A stretch of DNA of 64,000 nucleotides from contig NZ_CP037920.1 of the NCBI RefSeq assembly GCF_007748195.1, forward strand, positions 372,001 through 436,000. The letters are read 5' to 3'. Origin of the DNA: Gimesia aquarii. GTDB lineage: Bacteria > Planctomycetota > Planctomycetia > Planctomycetales > Planctomycetaceae. Made by a program: the position numbers and the translations under genes. A model generated the notes under the pieces. It saw only the letters and a list, made by a program, of their open reading frames with translations. It was not told the DNA's origin and did no database searches. Below, in pieces: positions 8,746-19,470 of the stretch. Within the stretch, counting starts at the first letter, position 1. Every line of letters begins with the position of its first letter.

Positions 8746-10641
8746 ATGGCCTTTAGCACCCTGACGTTTGAAAATTCTCACTCTGATCACTCATCGACGG
8801 AAAAATCTCCCGTGTCTGAAGATGTGCCTTCGAAAGAAGATTCGCAGAATGGTCTCCCTTTGGGGAAGGACATTCAAAAAATCATCAATACCGCGCGCAC
8901 TTCTCCAGCTCCAGCTTTAGGTGCCTGGCTGATGTCGGGGCTCACTGCCTGTCTGATGTGGGCTAGCTTTACTCCTCTGGATATTGGTCCGCTGGGATGG
9001 GTTTGCCTGATTCCACTTTTGCTTCTCGTGAGAATTCCACGTAAGACACGTTTTATGTATTCGGCCATCTATTGTTCCGGGTTCTTATTCACCCTTGTGT
9101 CATTTCAGTGGATGAGGTTAGGTGACCCCACCATGTATATCGCCTGGTTTGCACTAGCGGTATATGTCGCAATTTATTTTCCTGTATTCGTTGTGCTCAC
9201 ACGCACTGCCGTTCATCGTTTTCACATTCCATTACCGGCAGCTGCTCCCGTCATTTGGGTTGGGCTGGAATATATGCGCGCCTACTTACTTACCGGGTTC
9301 TCGTGGTACTACATCGGACATACGCAATATCGCTGGATCGAACTCATCCAGATCAGTGATATTACAGGCGCTTATGGAGTGAGCTTTTTGGTAGTGCTGT
9401 TAGCAGCCTGTTTCGCAGATCTGGTACCTGCTTCTCTGATGAGACGATTCAAACTGTTTCCGATGAAACTTAATACTGAGGAGCAGAGTATGGATCAGAC
9501 TGGCTTAAAACATATCATTCAGACTGCAGTTTGCTTGAGTCTGTTTTTTGCTGTTCTCGGATACGGATACGTTCGTCGCTCACAGGCTGCATTTCAAGAG
9601 GGACCACGTACAGCATTAATTCAAGGTAACTTTCCGACATCTGTTAAACATGACCCTGGTGAGTGGCGGTCAATCTATTTGAAGCATCAGATTTTAATGG
9701 GTGCAGCGGTTCGCTATCAGCCCGACCTAATCATCTGGCCGGAAACAATGTTCCGTTGGCCCTTAATCGAGCGTAACGGAAAAACTAATCAGGAATTACA
9801 AAAGATCGCTCCCGAAATACCTTTAGAAAAATGGAATGAACCATCTGTCCGAAAAGCACTCAGTAACATGAGTCAGGAAGCCAATGCAGCTCTGGTAATT
9901 GGACTGGATACTATTGCGGCTGGAGATTCTAAAGTAAAGCACTTTAATTCCGCCGTCTTTGTACGTCCTGACTATGGTCTCGTTTCACGCTATGATAAAG
10001 TTCACCGAGTTCCCTTCGGTGAATATTTGCCTTTGAGAGACACCTTACCAATCTTACAATATTTTACTCCCTACGGTGCATCCTTTGGTATTGATCCGGG
10101 ACAACATGCTGCTAATTTCGAATATCAAAATTGGAATTTTGCTCCGATTATCTGTTTCGAAGATACGGTACCGCATCTGGTTCGCACGATGATGAACCAG
10201 TCATTTGAGTCTGATTCAGCGGGTAACTCTGTCGACTGCCTTATTAACCTGACAAACGATGGGTGGTTTCATGGCTCGAGTGAATTAGACCAACATTTGA
10301 TTACAGCTGCTTTCCGTTGTGTTGAGAATCGAACGCCCATGGTACGAGCCGTGAATACCGGCATCTCGGCAGTGATTGACGGAGATGGTATGATTATCGA
10401 GCCCGATGTCTTTATAGATGGCGATAATCAAGGACGTACCACATTTGTGAATGCCAAAACAGGTCGTTGGAATAAATCAATGAATGCGGTTGTCATCGAT
10501 ACGATTCCACTCGATCATCGAACAAGTCTCTACACGAAATATGGTGACTGGTTTGCTGGAACCTGCTGTTTCTTTACGTTGTTCGTATTTTTTATGGCTC
10601 TACTAACTCTAAAACGAAAACCAGTCACGGTGAAGTCTTAA
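8746..10641 (+). CDS. lnt: Apolipoprotein N-acyltransferase
   Basis: Transfers an acyl chain from phospholipid to the N-terminal cysteine of lipoproteins at the periplasmic face of the inner membrane. At 631 residues it is longer than the usual 500-520, mainly from a polar N-terminal extension of about 60 residues. Multiple membrane helices span about 65-290, followed by the nitrilase-like domain with the triad visible as Glu333 (IIWPET), Lys418 ([15 protein letters not shown]) and Cys470 (IICFED). A final helix lies near the C terminus. The ATG has AAGGA 8-12 bases upstream. The window encodes at least two putative lipoproteins (58411 minus, 62470 minus) that would be substrates. Confidence 0.93.
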   Translation: MAFSTLTFENSHSDHSSTEKSPVSEDVPSKEDSQNGLPLGKDIQKIINTARTSPAPALGAWLMSGLTACLMWASFTPLDIGPLGWVCLIPLLLLVRIPRKTRFMYSAIYCSGFLFTLVSFQWMRLGDPTMYIAWFALAVYVAIYFPVFVVLTRTAVHRFHIPLPAAAPVIWVGLEYMRAYLLTGFSWYYIGHTQYRWIELIQISDITGAYGVSFLVVLLAACFADLVPASLMRRFKLFPMKLNTEEQSMDQTGLKHIIQTAVCLSLFFAVLGYGYVRRSQAAFQEGPRTALIQGNFPTSVKHDPGEWRSIYLKHQILMGAAVRYQPDLIIWPETMFRWPLIERNGKTNQELQKIAPEIPLEKWNEPSVRKALSNMSQEANAALVIGLDTIAAGDSKVKHFNSAVFVRPDYGLVSRYDKVHRVPFGEYLPLRDTLPILQYFTPYGASFGIDPGQHAANFEYQNWNFAPIICFEDTVPHLVRTMMNQSFESDSAGNSVDCLINLTNDGWFHGSSELDQHLITAAFRCVENRTPMVRAVNTGISAVIDGDGMIIEPDVFIDGDNQGRTTFVNAKTGRWNKSMNAVVIDTIPLDHRTSLYTKYGDWFAGTCCFFTLFVFFMALLTLKRKPVTVKS

Positions 10642-10946
10642 TCACACCTCTTCTGAAATCACTTAGCCACTGTCAGGATATTGAATAGCGGTCCGATATT
10701 TGATCGATAACGTTCGAGTATTGGTCGCTTAAACCTCAATACATCTGAATACTTCTTCAATGCGCAGCTCGATTGATTGCTCCTATAGCGCTTTTTATTA
10801 GTTTTTGCAAAAAACACAGTAGAAAGCATAGAGCTGTGCCCCATCATTCCAGTTAAAATGATACTCAGGAAACGCAATTTTTTGCGTTGTTCTCAACAAT
10901 ATCAAACTTCAATCAACTTTGATCCAACGAAGAGTGTTTCAGAAAA
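10642..10946. other. Intergenic with a hairpin in the leader of the GYF_2 gene
   Basis: 305 bases between lnt and the GYF_2 gene, with no ORF or RNA gene recognised. A perfect stem AACGCAA (10871-10877) / TTGCGTT (10882-10888) with a TTTT loop lies about 60 bases before the next start. It has no T-tract after it, so it looks more like a leader structure or operator than a terminator. Confidence 0.4.
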
Positions 10947-12440
10947 ATGGCATTGGACAGCTGGTATTATAAGCAATCAGACGAAACTTGTGGGCCAATC
11001 TCATTTGAAGAATTATTTGCCATGGCACATCAAGGCAAATTAAAACCTCAAATGGAGATAAAGAATGGAGAGTCTGGGAACTGGTTTCCTGCACAGGAAA
11101 TCGGTGGATTATTTGAGGAAGATTCTGATAATTCTTCCTCACCAATCGATGAGATGCCTTCACTTGATGAGTTTTCCATTGTTGACTCTTCCTATGGGGT
11201 TAAGGAAGTGGAAGATCTTCCCAGCCTGGATGGATTTTCGATTATTGAAGAAGAAGACAAACTCTCTTCTGAACTCGAGTCACAACTCCCCCGCTTTGCT
11301 ACACTTGAAGCCGTCAGAAGTAAACATCAAAACATTCAATGGTTTTGCCGAGTTCTAAATCAGGAATTGGGGCCCATGTCTGCAGATGACCTGACGCAGC
11401 TTCTACTTGATGGTGAGTTAGCACCTAATGATGATGTTAAATCTTCGGAAGAACCAGAATGGATTCCTGCGCGGACTGTCGTCTTCCTAAGTTCGGCTGG
11501 TAATAATGTAGATGTGTTAGACTCGGAAGATGCGGAATCCGAGAGTACGGTCGAAGCATCAACTGATACTACCAGTGAAGAACAAGTTGCAGAAATACCT
11601 TCAGAATCAACCGCAGCTAACGAGCCAGCCAAACCGCCGATTCTCAAAGTACGTTCGAGACAAAAATGGTTCTGTAAACTGGGAGGGATGGGATACGGCC
11701 CCATTGAAGCCCATAAGATAAAATTATGGGCAGAGCAAGCACGCATCGAGTCGACGGACTTACTCAAACTAGGTCGAAAAGGCGAGTGGTTTGAGGCTTG
11801 GCAAATTGAAGCACTGCAATTGAAAAAACCAGCAGATCCAGAAACGGCTGACGAAGCTGCGACTATTGAAGAATCGAAAGAGCAAGAATCTAAACTGGTT
11901 GCAGAGCCGGTGAAAGATGTAGCGGTGACTCCCGCTCCTCCGAAAGTGCCAACGAGTACATCTCCTGCGACACCTCCGGCTCCCGTACGTCCGAAACCAC
12001 AAATCAAAGTTGCGCGATCCAACCCACTTGAAGCTTTAGGTCCACTGATGAAGCCAGAGATTCTCGGTGGTGCGGCCGCTGTGATCGTTTTGGTGGCTAT
12101 ATTCTACTTTGTACCCCTTGGCAGCTTGTTTGGACCGGGTGGGCATGCAGAATTGGAAAAATTTCAGGGCGTATACAAAGAATTTCTTGCGCTTCAACAA
12201 AAGAATGCCAGTGAATCTGAATATAACAGCTTCAAAAATAAAACAAAGACGGAACTGACACCGATTATTGAGGAACTGGAAACAAGCGCAAGTTCTGATC
12301 GCCCTCATTTGCAACACTTACTATGGGCAGGCAGAGATTACCTGTATCCTATGATCGATAACGCTAACAAAGAAGAAAATCGTGCTCAGGAAAAATTTGA
12401 AAAGCACCTTAAAGAGTCGGAACGTATTTTAAACAAATAA
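10947..12440 (+). CDS. Triple GYF_2-domain single-pass membrane protein
   Basis: 497 residues, function unknown. Three GYF_2 (DUF4339) repeats are visible by their W-Y/F-x pattern, GP(I/M) turn and terminal W-x-P/E-A: residues about 6-56, 131-180 and 240-290. These modules usually bind proline-rich peptides or act as scaffolds. Acidic, Ser/Glu-rich linkers separate them, then a Pro/Thr/Ala-rich stretch leads to one membrane helix at about 370-392. A charged, helical tail of about 100 residues follows. With no signal peptide, the GYF_2 repeats are predicted cytoplasmic and the tail extracytoplasmic. The start has only a weak ribosome site (GAAGAG). Confidence 0.8.
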   Translation: MALDSWYYKQSDETCGPISFEELFAMAHQGKLKPQMEIKNGESGNWFPAQEIGGLFEEDSDNSSSPIDEMPSLDEFSIVDSSYGVKEVEDLPSLDGFSIIEEEDKLSSELESQLPRFATLEAVRSKHQNIQWFCRVLNQELGPMSADDLTQLLLDGELAPNDDVKSSEEPEWIPARTVVFLSSAGNNVDVLDSEDAESESTVEASTDTTSEEQVAEIPSESTAANEPAKPPILKVRSRQKWFCKLGGMGYGPIEAHKIKLWAEQARIESTDLLKLGRKGEWFEAWQIEALQLKKPADPETADEAATIEESKEQESKLVAEPVKDVAVTPAPPKVPTSTSPATPPAPVRPKPQIKVARSNPLEALGPLMKPEILGGAAAVIVLVAIFYFVPLGSLFGPGGHAELEKFQGVYKEFLALQQKNASESEYNSFKNKTKTELTPIIEELETSASSDRPHLQHLLWAGRDYLYPMIDNANKEENRAQEKFEKHLKESERILNK

Positions 12441-12488
12441 TGTTGAGAGCGATGTTATATCATTACCGACTTTAAAATTCCTAGTTAC

Positions 12489-12944
12489 TCAAACGTCTTG
12501 GGGCGGCTCAGGCAATTTCTTTTTCCACCAGATTAGCGTTTTCAAGGGTCTTTTATCATTTCTTAAAAGACCTTCTGCCTGGATAAATTGAGCATCTCTT
12601 ACGCGGTAAACAAACGATTGAGGTGTCTTTAGTTGTTTACCTTTGTTTGGTCCTTCTAACACTTGCAGGTCATAATACGTGAACACATTCACGTCAGTCA
12701 TTCGTTGCAACTGAAATTTTGCTTGATGTGAATGAATTAACTTTCCATTGCGGTCATATACTCTGAGAGTGGAAATTTTTTGTTTGAGCTCCTGTTCCAC
12801 TCTGAGTGGTCCCCCTTTAGAGTCCTGGTCGTTTCTACTCCATATTCCTTCCAGCTTCTGATAATCTTCTTCCGGTGCGGGTTCTGCAGAATAGACTTTT
12901 GAACCAGATGTCAGAATTATGATTATTAAAAGAAGCTGTTTCAT
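12489..12944 (-). CDS. Small secreted protein of unknown function
   Basis: 151 residues. A hydrophobic signal peptide (LLLIIIILTSGSKVYSA) with probable cleavage after Ala near residue 20-22 predicts export. The rest alternates polar and aromatic residues (LEGIWSRNDQD, STLRVYDRNGK, VFTYYDLQVLEG), consistent with a small beta-barrel or lipocalin-like fold, but I recognise no family. The ATG has AAAGG about 8 bases upstream. It lies 45 bases downstream of rnd on the same strand and may be cotranscribed; I see no functional link to RNA decay. Confidence 0.65.
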   Translation of the reverse strand: MKQLLLIIIILTSGSKVYSAEPAPEEDYQKLEGIWSRNDQDSKGGPLRVEQELKQKISTLRVYDRNGKLIHSHQAKFQLQRMTDVNVFTYYDLQVLEGPNKGKQLKTPQSFVYRVRDAQFIQAEGLLRNDKRPLKTLIWWKKKLPEPPQDV

Positions 12945-12989
12945 TTGTTCGCCTTTTCTTTGTAATCACCAGTTTAGTGAAAGACTATT

Positions 12990-14177
12990 TTAATCTTGTC
13001 GTTCAAAATGCAAAGGATGATCAGACTCAAGATCAGCAACACGCATGGAAATTTTACCGTCGAGCACATCCGTCAGTAGCTCGCCACAGACATCAGCGCG
13101 CCAACCAGCCATCAGGCGTGGCTTTTCCTCACTATGTTCGCGATAGACATGGTAGCGAACGAGATGCCTTAAGTCGGCTGATGTTCCGACGAGTGTTTGA
13201 GAAACATTCATTTCTGCACAGCGATTTGCCAATGCGATGCCTAATAGCTTTCCAATGACCTGCTCATCTTGATTTTGCTGAGTATTCGGATTCTCGATAA
13301 GTCGAGGAAGTTCATTATTGGGAATCTGCTGTGCCTTGGCGATACGTTCTACGACTTCTGGGGCCAGTTTGAACATGTTTTTACGATTTAAATCACGAGT
13401 GGCAATCAGATCCTGGGTTGTGGCTGGTTTCCGACGGGCCAACTCGATTAATAGATCGTCGCGCAAGATTCTGCGTGCGGGCTGATCTTTTTCCTGAGCC
13501 ACTTCATCTCGCCAATCAAATAATTCCCGAATGATGGCCAGTTCGCGAGGCTTTAATTTATGAAGTCCAGAAAGGCGTCGCCAGTTTTCACGGTGGAATT
13601 CGGAATTCACTTCATCGATCATCCGCTGAAACTCGGCTTCTGCCCACTCAACTCGACCCAGATCCCTTAATTCCTTTTCCTGTATTCTCCAGATCTTCAG
13701 TACATACTTTACATCGTCTAAGGCGTATTTAATTTGCTGCTGTGTGAGCGGTCTACGGCGCCAGTCTGTGCGAGTCTCTTTACTTCCTGCTTTTTCATTG
13801 AGTACGCGCGCAACTAATGCAGTATAAGAAATGGGAAAGCTTCGAGACCTCAATCCCTCGGCAATTTGTAAGTCAATCAGTTTTTGCGGTTTGCTTCCAG
13901 AAAAATGACGACAAAATCGAACTTCTTCACGCCCGCCGTGTACGACCACGGTGGTAGACTCGTTCGTCATAATATCCCACCAGGGGGACAAATCTTTTAC
14001 CTGGTAAGGATCGACGGCAACGGTCTGACCATTCAAGGCAAACTGTAGCAGAGAAAGTTCTGGACGATAGGTAAACTCTGAAACAAATTCCGTATCAAAT
14101 GCAACGATGCCGGCGTCCAAAATTTGATCGCATAATGCGAGAAACTCAGACTGCTTAACAATGAGAGGGTTCGACAT
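12990..14177 (-). CDS. rnd: Ribonuclease D
   Basis: 3'-5' exoribonuclease that trims tRNA precursors and other structured RNAs. At 395 residues it is close to the E. coli enzyme. The N-terminal DEDD exonuclease domain shows Asp28/Glu30 in AFDTEFV, a second block HGGREEVRF and the final YALDDVKYVLKIW with its catalytic Tyr/Asp. An HRDC domain follows (LHKLKPRELAIIRELFDWR onward), then a C-terminal region ending in PLHFERQD. The start is the ATG of MSNPLIVKQ. It is divergent from the MotB-like gene across a 348-base gap. Confidence 0.92.
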   Translation of the reverse strand: MSNPLIVKQSEFLALCDQILDAGIVAFDTEFVSEFTYRPELSLLQFALNGQTVAVDPYQVKDLSPWWDIMTNESTTVVVHGGREEVRFCRHFSGSKPQKLIDLQIAEGLRSRSFPISYTALVARVLNEKAGSKETRTDWRRRPLTQQQIKYALDDVKYVLKIWRIQEKELRDLGRVEWAEAEFQRMIDEVNSEFHRENWRRLSGLHKLKPRELAIIRELFDWRDEVAQEKDQPARRILRDDLLIELARRKPATTQDLIATRDLNRKNMFKLAPEVVERIAKAQQIPNNELPRLIENPNTQQNQDEQVIGKLLGIALANRCAEMNVSQTLVGTSADLRHLVRYHVYREHSEEKPRLMAGWRADVCGELLTDVLDGKISMRVADLESDHPLHFERQD

Positions 14178-14525
14178 CCTTCGATTGTTTCCTTTTTCGG
14201 GTCAGATAGGTCAGGCTGAGAGTCTGACTGTTTTTAGAATGAGTTTTCTTATTTCGTTCTTAAATCCTAATGTTGTATATATTTATTATATTCGTCAATG
14301 AACTGAGGAACATTTTGTGGCTCTTGATTTGTTTGTTATGAGACCGGAAACACCTAGTTTTCTTCATAAAATGCCCTAGAAGTCGAGTCGTTTGGTAAAA
14401 ATCCGGTAAGTTGAACTGGCAGCAGTGACGATTCAGTATATAAAGGAAACATAAATCTTTTATCCGTCGGCAATTTCTGCCGGTAGGCATCCCAACTCAC
14501 AAAACCGCTCTAGGAGTACATTATC
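14178..14525. other. Divergent intergenic region, rnd / motB-like
   Basis: 348 AT-rich bases between divergent genes. A good ribosome site (TAGGAG) is present for the plus-strand gene at its right edge. Short imperfect dyads occur around 14200-14240 (GTCAG...CTGAC followed by T's). I see no clear promoter pair and no coding sequence; a 76-codon minus-strand frame here has no ribosome site and is not called. Confidence 0.4.
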
Positions 14526-15242
14526 ATGGAAGATGATGGTCCACCGGGAGTTCCGGAATGGGTGGTCACTTATGGTGACATGATGTCACTACTTTTGACT
14601 TTTTTCATCATGTTGGTTTCTCTGAGCGAAATCGTCAACGATGAAAAGTATCGGTCCATTCTGGAATCCATTCAGAAATACACCGGTTACCGTACGGGGC
14701 CGGTGGCACCCCCTGGCAAGTATTTTCCGATGAACTCGCTTGTTGAACAAATGAGCCTGTTAGGTGCCTATACGGATAGCCCAGAGAGAGGACGAGGTGG
14801 TATCAAGACGCGTTCCATTCAAGGAAAAGATGTCAGAGTTTACCGAACCAGAGAGGGAGTTCCTCTCAGAGTGGGAAAGCAACTTTATTATAACCAGACG
14901 GCGATTGAACTGAATCAGGAGTCTAAGGAAAAGTTAGACGAAATCGTTCCAGAGCTGGCTGGTAAACCAAATAAAATTGAGTTGAGGTCTCACACCTCAA
15001 CAGAACCGCTGCCGGCAGATTCGCCAATAAAAGATAAACTTGTATTAACATATGACCGTGGTCGTCATGTAATGGCGTACTTGATTCAGAAAGGGATTGC
15101 GCCAAAACGGATCAGAATCACCGCAGCTGCTGACTATGAACCAACGCATCAGTCTGGCGATGAAAAGTCGGAGCAAATGGATCGGCTAGATGTTTTACTG
15201 CTGGATGCCTTTGTTGAAGATTACGTCGGCTCCAGAAAATGA
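14526..15242 (+). CDS. MotB-like protein (proton-channel helix plus OmpA-like domain)
   Basis: 238 residues. The N terminus EWVVTYGDMMSLLLTFFIML matches the MotB plug/transmembrane signature, with Asp18 at the position of the proton-carrying aspartate (Asp32 in E. coli MotB). One membrane helix is followed by a linker and an OmpA/MotB-type C-terminal domain (residues about 135-230) with IELRSHTS, DRGRHVMAYL and RIRITAAADYEP, which should bind peptidoglycan. In flagellar motors MotB pairs with MotA, which is not next to this gene. It may power a flagellum with a MotA encoded elsewhere, or belong to another ion-driven system. The ATG has TAGGAG about 10 bases upstream. Confidence 0.83.
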   Translation: MEDDGPPGVPEWVVTYGDMMSLLLTFFIMLVSLSEIVNDEKYRSILESIQKYTGYRTGPVAPPGKYFPMNSLVEQMSLLGAYTDSPERGRGGIKTRSIQGKDVRVYRTREGVPLRVGKQLYYNQTAIELNQESKEKLDEIVPELAGKPNKIELRSHTSTEPLPADSPIKDKLVLTYDRGRHVMAYLIQKGIAPKRIRITAAADYEPTHQSGDEKSEQMDRLDVLLLDAFVEDYVGSRK

Positions 15243-15578
15243 TTACTCGCCTACCAACTCATTTGACTTGCTATGAAACTGACGAGATGGTGCGTCTTTT
15301 ATTTTTAAGATATGAGGAGTTGAGATTTCATTGTGTGCTTCATCAATCCGAGACGTTACATCAGGGGCTAGTGGCACATACATAGATGAAACACGTGCTT
15401 TCATACTATTCTCTTTTGTGGTATTTTCCATCTCTTGATCCTTTATTCTCATCTCATCTAATACAATGGGATTCCATGATTCTTTCCGTTGGTGAGATGG
15501 AACATAATGCATCCGCGCCCAACGTCTCAGTCTGAATTCTGCTAATAATGAGATAGCAGTCTCTGACTCCCGTTCCAT
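15243..15578 (-). CDS. Small conserved-looking protein, function unknown
   Basis: 111 residues, no signal peptide or membrane helix. The N-terminal half is rich in Arg and Trp (RLRRWARMHYVP, ESWNPIVLDEM) with a Glu/Arg helix, and the C-terminal half is low in order. The W-x-P-I-V-L-D-E-M stretch resembles short proteins I associate with planctomycete genomes, but I cannot name a family. The ATG has GAAGGG about 10 bases upstream. It is convergent with the MotB-like gene, whose stop it abuts, and lies downstream of the FtsB-like gene on the same strand. Confidence 0.6.
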   Translation of the reverse strand: MERESETAISLLAEFRLRRWARMHYVPSHQRKESWNPIVLDEMRIKDQEMENTTKENSMKARVSSMYVPLAPDVTSRIDEAHNEISTPHILKIKDAPSRQFHSKSNELVGE

Positions 15579-15827
15579 TACGTGATGCCCTTCACTGATG
15601 AATAGTCTTAAATGCTTCTATTGTCTGAAATCGTCATCTGATCATATCAGCCAAAATGATTTTGAATTCAACTATTTGTTTTGTAGGAGATTTGATCCCA
15701 CTGGGAGCTATTCCAGACCTAATCCGAACAACAGGGGTCTTGTGTAAAAAGGGCAGAATCGCCGAAGGTGGATTACATAGTATCATCCGCAAATTCGGTA
15801 TAATGTGACTGATGACATTGCTTTGAT

Positions 15828-16433
15828 TTATCCACTCCCATCTTCTTCAAGGGATTCTTCTGAGATTCGATACCTCGAAAGCACGCATCCGACCATGTTC
15901 CGTGTTGATCTAGTTATAGTCTCCAACTGTCGTGATTGAGATTCATGCAAGAATGTGAATGATAAAACAACAATCGTTGCAGCAATCAGCAATATGGATG
16001 AGCGAACCTTCTGATTTTCACTAAGTACTTTTAAAATTGGTAGATACCAAAACCCGTTGGTTAAAGGAATCTTATGATTCGGGTTCCATTCAGGTATATC
16101 TAATGCCAGATTTGGTTCGACAGCAATTCGCTCTTCTCCAGGACGAACTGCATCAAAATCTACACGGGCTACCTCAGAACGAAATTCAGGATCATGTTCT
16201 AAAGAATGGGCTACTTGCCTCAGGTATTCGACTTGGTTTTCTAAAGTGACTAACCGTACCTGATTCGCATGATATTCGTTACGCAAATTCAAATAGGACA
16301 AATAACGAGGAGCTAATACAATCGAAGCAAATAAGCTGGCAGCAATAAATAGAAAGATCCAGAATATTAGCGAAATGATCCAGCCAAAACTGGATTCCTC
16401 ATTCTGATTTTCTCTGCCAAACACAATACTCAA
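15828..16433 (-). CDS. FtsB/DivIC-like septum-formation-initiator family protein (tentative)
   Basis: 201 residues. A cytoplasmic stub is followed by a strong membrane helix (residues about 17-41) and then a heptad-rich coiled coil (about 48-82: RNEYHANQVRLVTLENQVEYL). The next block, HDPEFRSEVARVDFDAVRPG, matches the post-coiled-coil signature of FtsB/DivIC proteins (D-P-x-x-x-E-x-x-A-R-x-x-x-x-x-V-x-P-G-E). Unlike classical FtsB of about 100 residues, it continues into a second hydrophobic segment (about 145-163) and an Arg/Glu tail. It lies downstream of eno on the same strand, the order seen in many proteobacteria, though a strong terminator separates them. Assignment rests on motif and context only. 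Confidence 0.65.
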   Translation of the reverse strand: MSIVFGRENQNEESSFGWIISLIFWIFLFIAASLFASIVLAPRYLSYLNLRNEYHANQVRLVTLENQVEYLRQVAHSLEHDPEFRSEVARVDFDAVRPGEERIAVEPNLALDIPEWNPNHKIPLTNGFWYLPILKVLSENQKVRSSILLIAATIVVLSFTFLHESQSRQLETITRSTRNMVGCVLSRYRISEESLEEDGSG

Positions 16434-16586
16434 ACCCGGCTTTGTTCTAAATTAAAAATGCACGATGCGGCCTCACATTTCCCTCTCTTGAATAAAAATC
16501 GACATAGTGGGGTAAGACTCTTCATCAACCGATAAATTGGATCGATTGTTCTCTTTGTTACTAATTTTCCGATTGCTGAAATGCAC

Positions 16587-16619
16587 AAAAAAACTTCCCT
16601 CCGATGACTCGAAGGGAAG
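16587..16619 (-). terminator. Rho-independent terminator of eno
   Basis: Read on the minus strand: stem CTTCCCT / AGGGAAG (bases 16594-16600 and 16613-16619), 12-base loop, followed by seven T's (A's at 16587-16593 on the plus strand). It lies 30-60 bases after the enolase stop and before the FtsB-like gene. Confidence 0.9.
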
Positions 16620-16648
16620 CAGAATTAATTGATCAATAACTAGAGAGT

Positions 16649-18402
<1,754 letters not shown>

Positions 18403-19470
18403 ATGAGTTCGACTTCTCCAAACATAAAACAGAATACCGATCAAAAATCGTATGTGGAACTTCCTGTGGAACCGATGGACCCCCAGCTAAAAACAATACA
18501 GCCGGGGGGGGGAATCATTATCAATTTAGAAATGTTGTGGGGAAATTGGCGCCGATTTTGGTTGAAGACGTTTCGTCGTGGCTATGTAAATCAAATGGAA
18601 AACACTCGCAAAGGTGATTTTAATCCTTGTCCACATGATGTACTTGATCCACGTGATCTAAAATATTACGAAAATCAAGGAGGCTACTACTGGGATAAGA
18701 ATGATGATCCTTTCACTTACCGAAGCCAACTTCCCTTCGCCCGCGAAGGTCTGGCAGAACTGATTGTGCTTTCGATTCTGTTTTTTGGAGGTGCCCTCCT
18801 TGGTATAGGATTTATTCTAACAAGCCAACTTCCAGGATTTCTTACAGCGATTGGCTGGTTACTGGTTTTGACGTTGTGTTTATTCGGTCTGGAAATCGTC
18901 TGGTTCTTTCGAAATCCAAAGCGTGTCGTTCCTGAAGGTGACGAGCTCATTGTTTCTCCTGCCGACGGTACTTTTGATACGATTGAAGAAATAGAGCATC
19001 ATGATTTCATTGGCGGGCCAGCGATTGAAATTGGAATATTTCTTTCCATCTTTAATGTCCATATTAACCGCATGCCTGTAACAGGTAAAATTATTAAACT
19101 TGCCTATAAACCAGGTAAATGCCTGAATGCGCTGCGCGCTGAATCGGCTCGTGAAAATGAGCGGTTAGAAATTTATTTACAAATGCCACATCCTGTCCTC
19201 AGACCCATGCTGGTTCAGCAAATTACCGGAGCGATAGCCCGACGTATTGTATGCCGACTGAAACCGGGAGACAAATTACGTAAGGGAGATCAGTTTGGAA
19301 TGATTAAGTTAGGTTCACGAACCGTAATTGTATTTCCGAAAGAGGAAGGGTTAGAAATTCTGACAAAGCCAGGTGATAAACTGAAGGCCGGTTCTACGAT
19401 TCTGGCACGATATGCATCATCTCATGACAAGAATCCGTCAGTTGCCGAGGAAATTAATGAAGAAGCGTAA
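18403..19470 (+). CDS. psd: Phosphatidylserine decarboxylase, N-terminally extended
   Basis: Makes phosphatidylethanolamine from phosphatidylserine at the inner membrane. The C-terminal decarboxylase domain has FNVHINRMPVTGKI and the self-cleavage site Gly304-Ser305 in MIKLGSRTVIVFP, which would generate the pyruvoyl cofactor. It is preceded by about 110 residues not found in short-form Psd (WRRFWLKTFRRGY, NPCPHDVLDPRDLKYY) and two hydrophobic helices at about 125-170. I chose the ATG at 18403 (MSSTSPN); an in-frame ATG at 18340 gives 376 residues, and neither has a good ribosome site. A run of nine G's (18503-18511) lies in the extension. The stop overlaps the pssA start by 14 bases, and the two genes catalyse consecutive steps. 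Confidence 0.9.
   Translation: MSSTSPNIKQNTDQKSYVELPVEPMDPQLKTIQPGGGIIINLEMLWGNWRRFWLKTFRRGYVNQMENTRKGDFNPCPHDVLDPRDLKYYENQGGYYWDKNDDPFTYRSQLPFAREGLAELIVLSILFFGGALLGIGFILTSQLPGFLTAIGWLLVLTLCLFGLEIVWFFRNPKRVVPEGDELIVSPADGTFDTIEEIEHHDFIGGPAIEIGIFLSIFNVHINRMPVTGKIIKLAYKPGKCLNALRAESARENERLEIYLQMPHPVLRPMLVQQITGAIARRIVCRLKPGDKLRKGDQFGMIKLGSRTVIVFPKEEGLEILTKPGDKLKAGSTILARYASSHDKNPSVAEEINEEA

Noticed and set aside
11360..12022. 220-codon frame antisense to the GYF_2 gene
   Set aside because: Ser/Cys/Gly-rich low-complexity translation produced by the opposite strand of a real coding sequence; no ribosome site.
15799..15804. Consensus TATAAT on the plus strand
   Set aside because: No good -35, and it faces the 3' end of a minus-strand gene with no downstream plus-strand gene.
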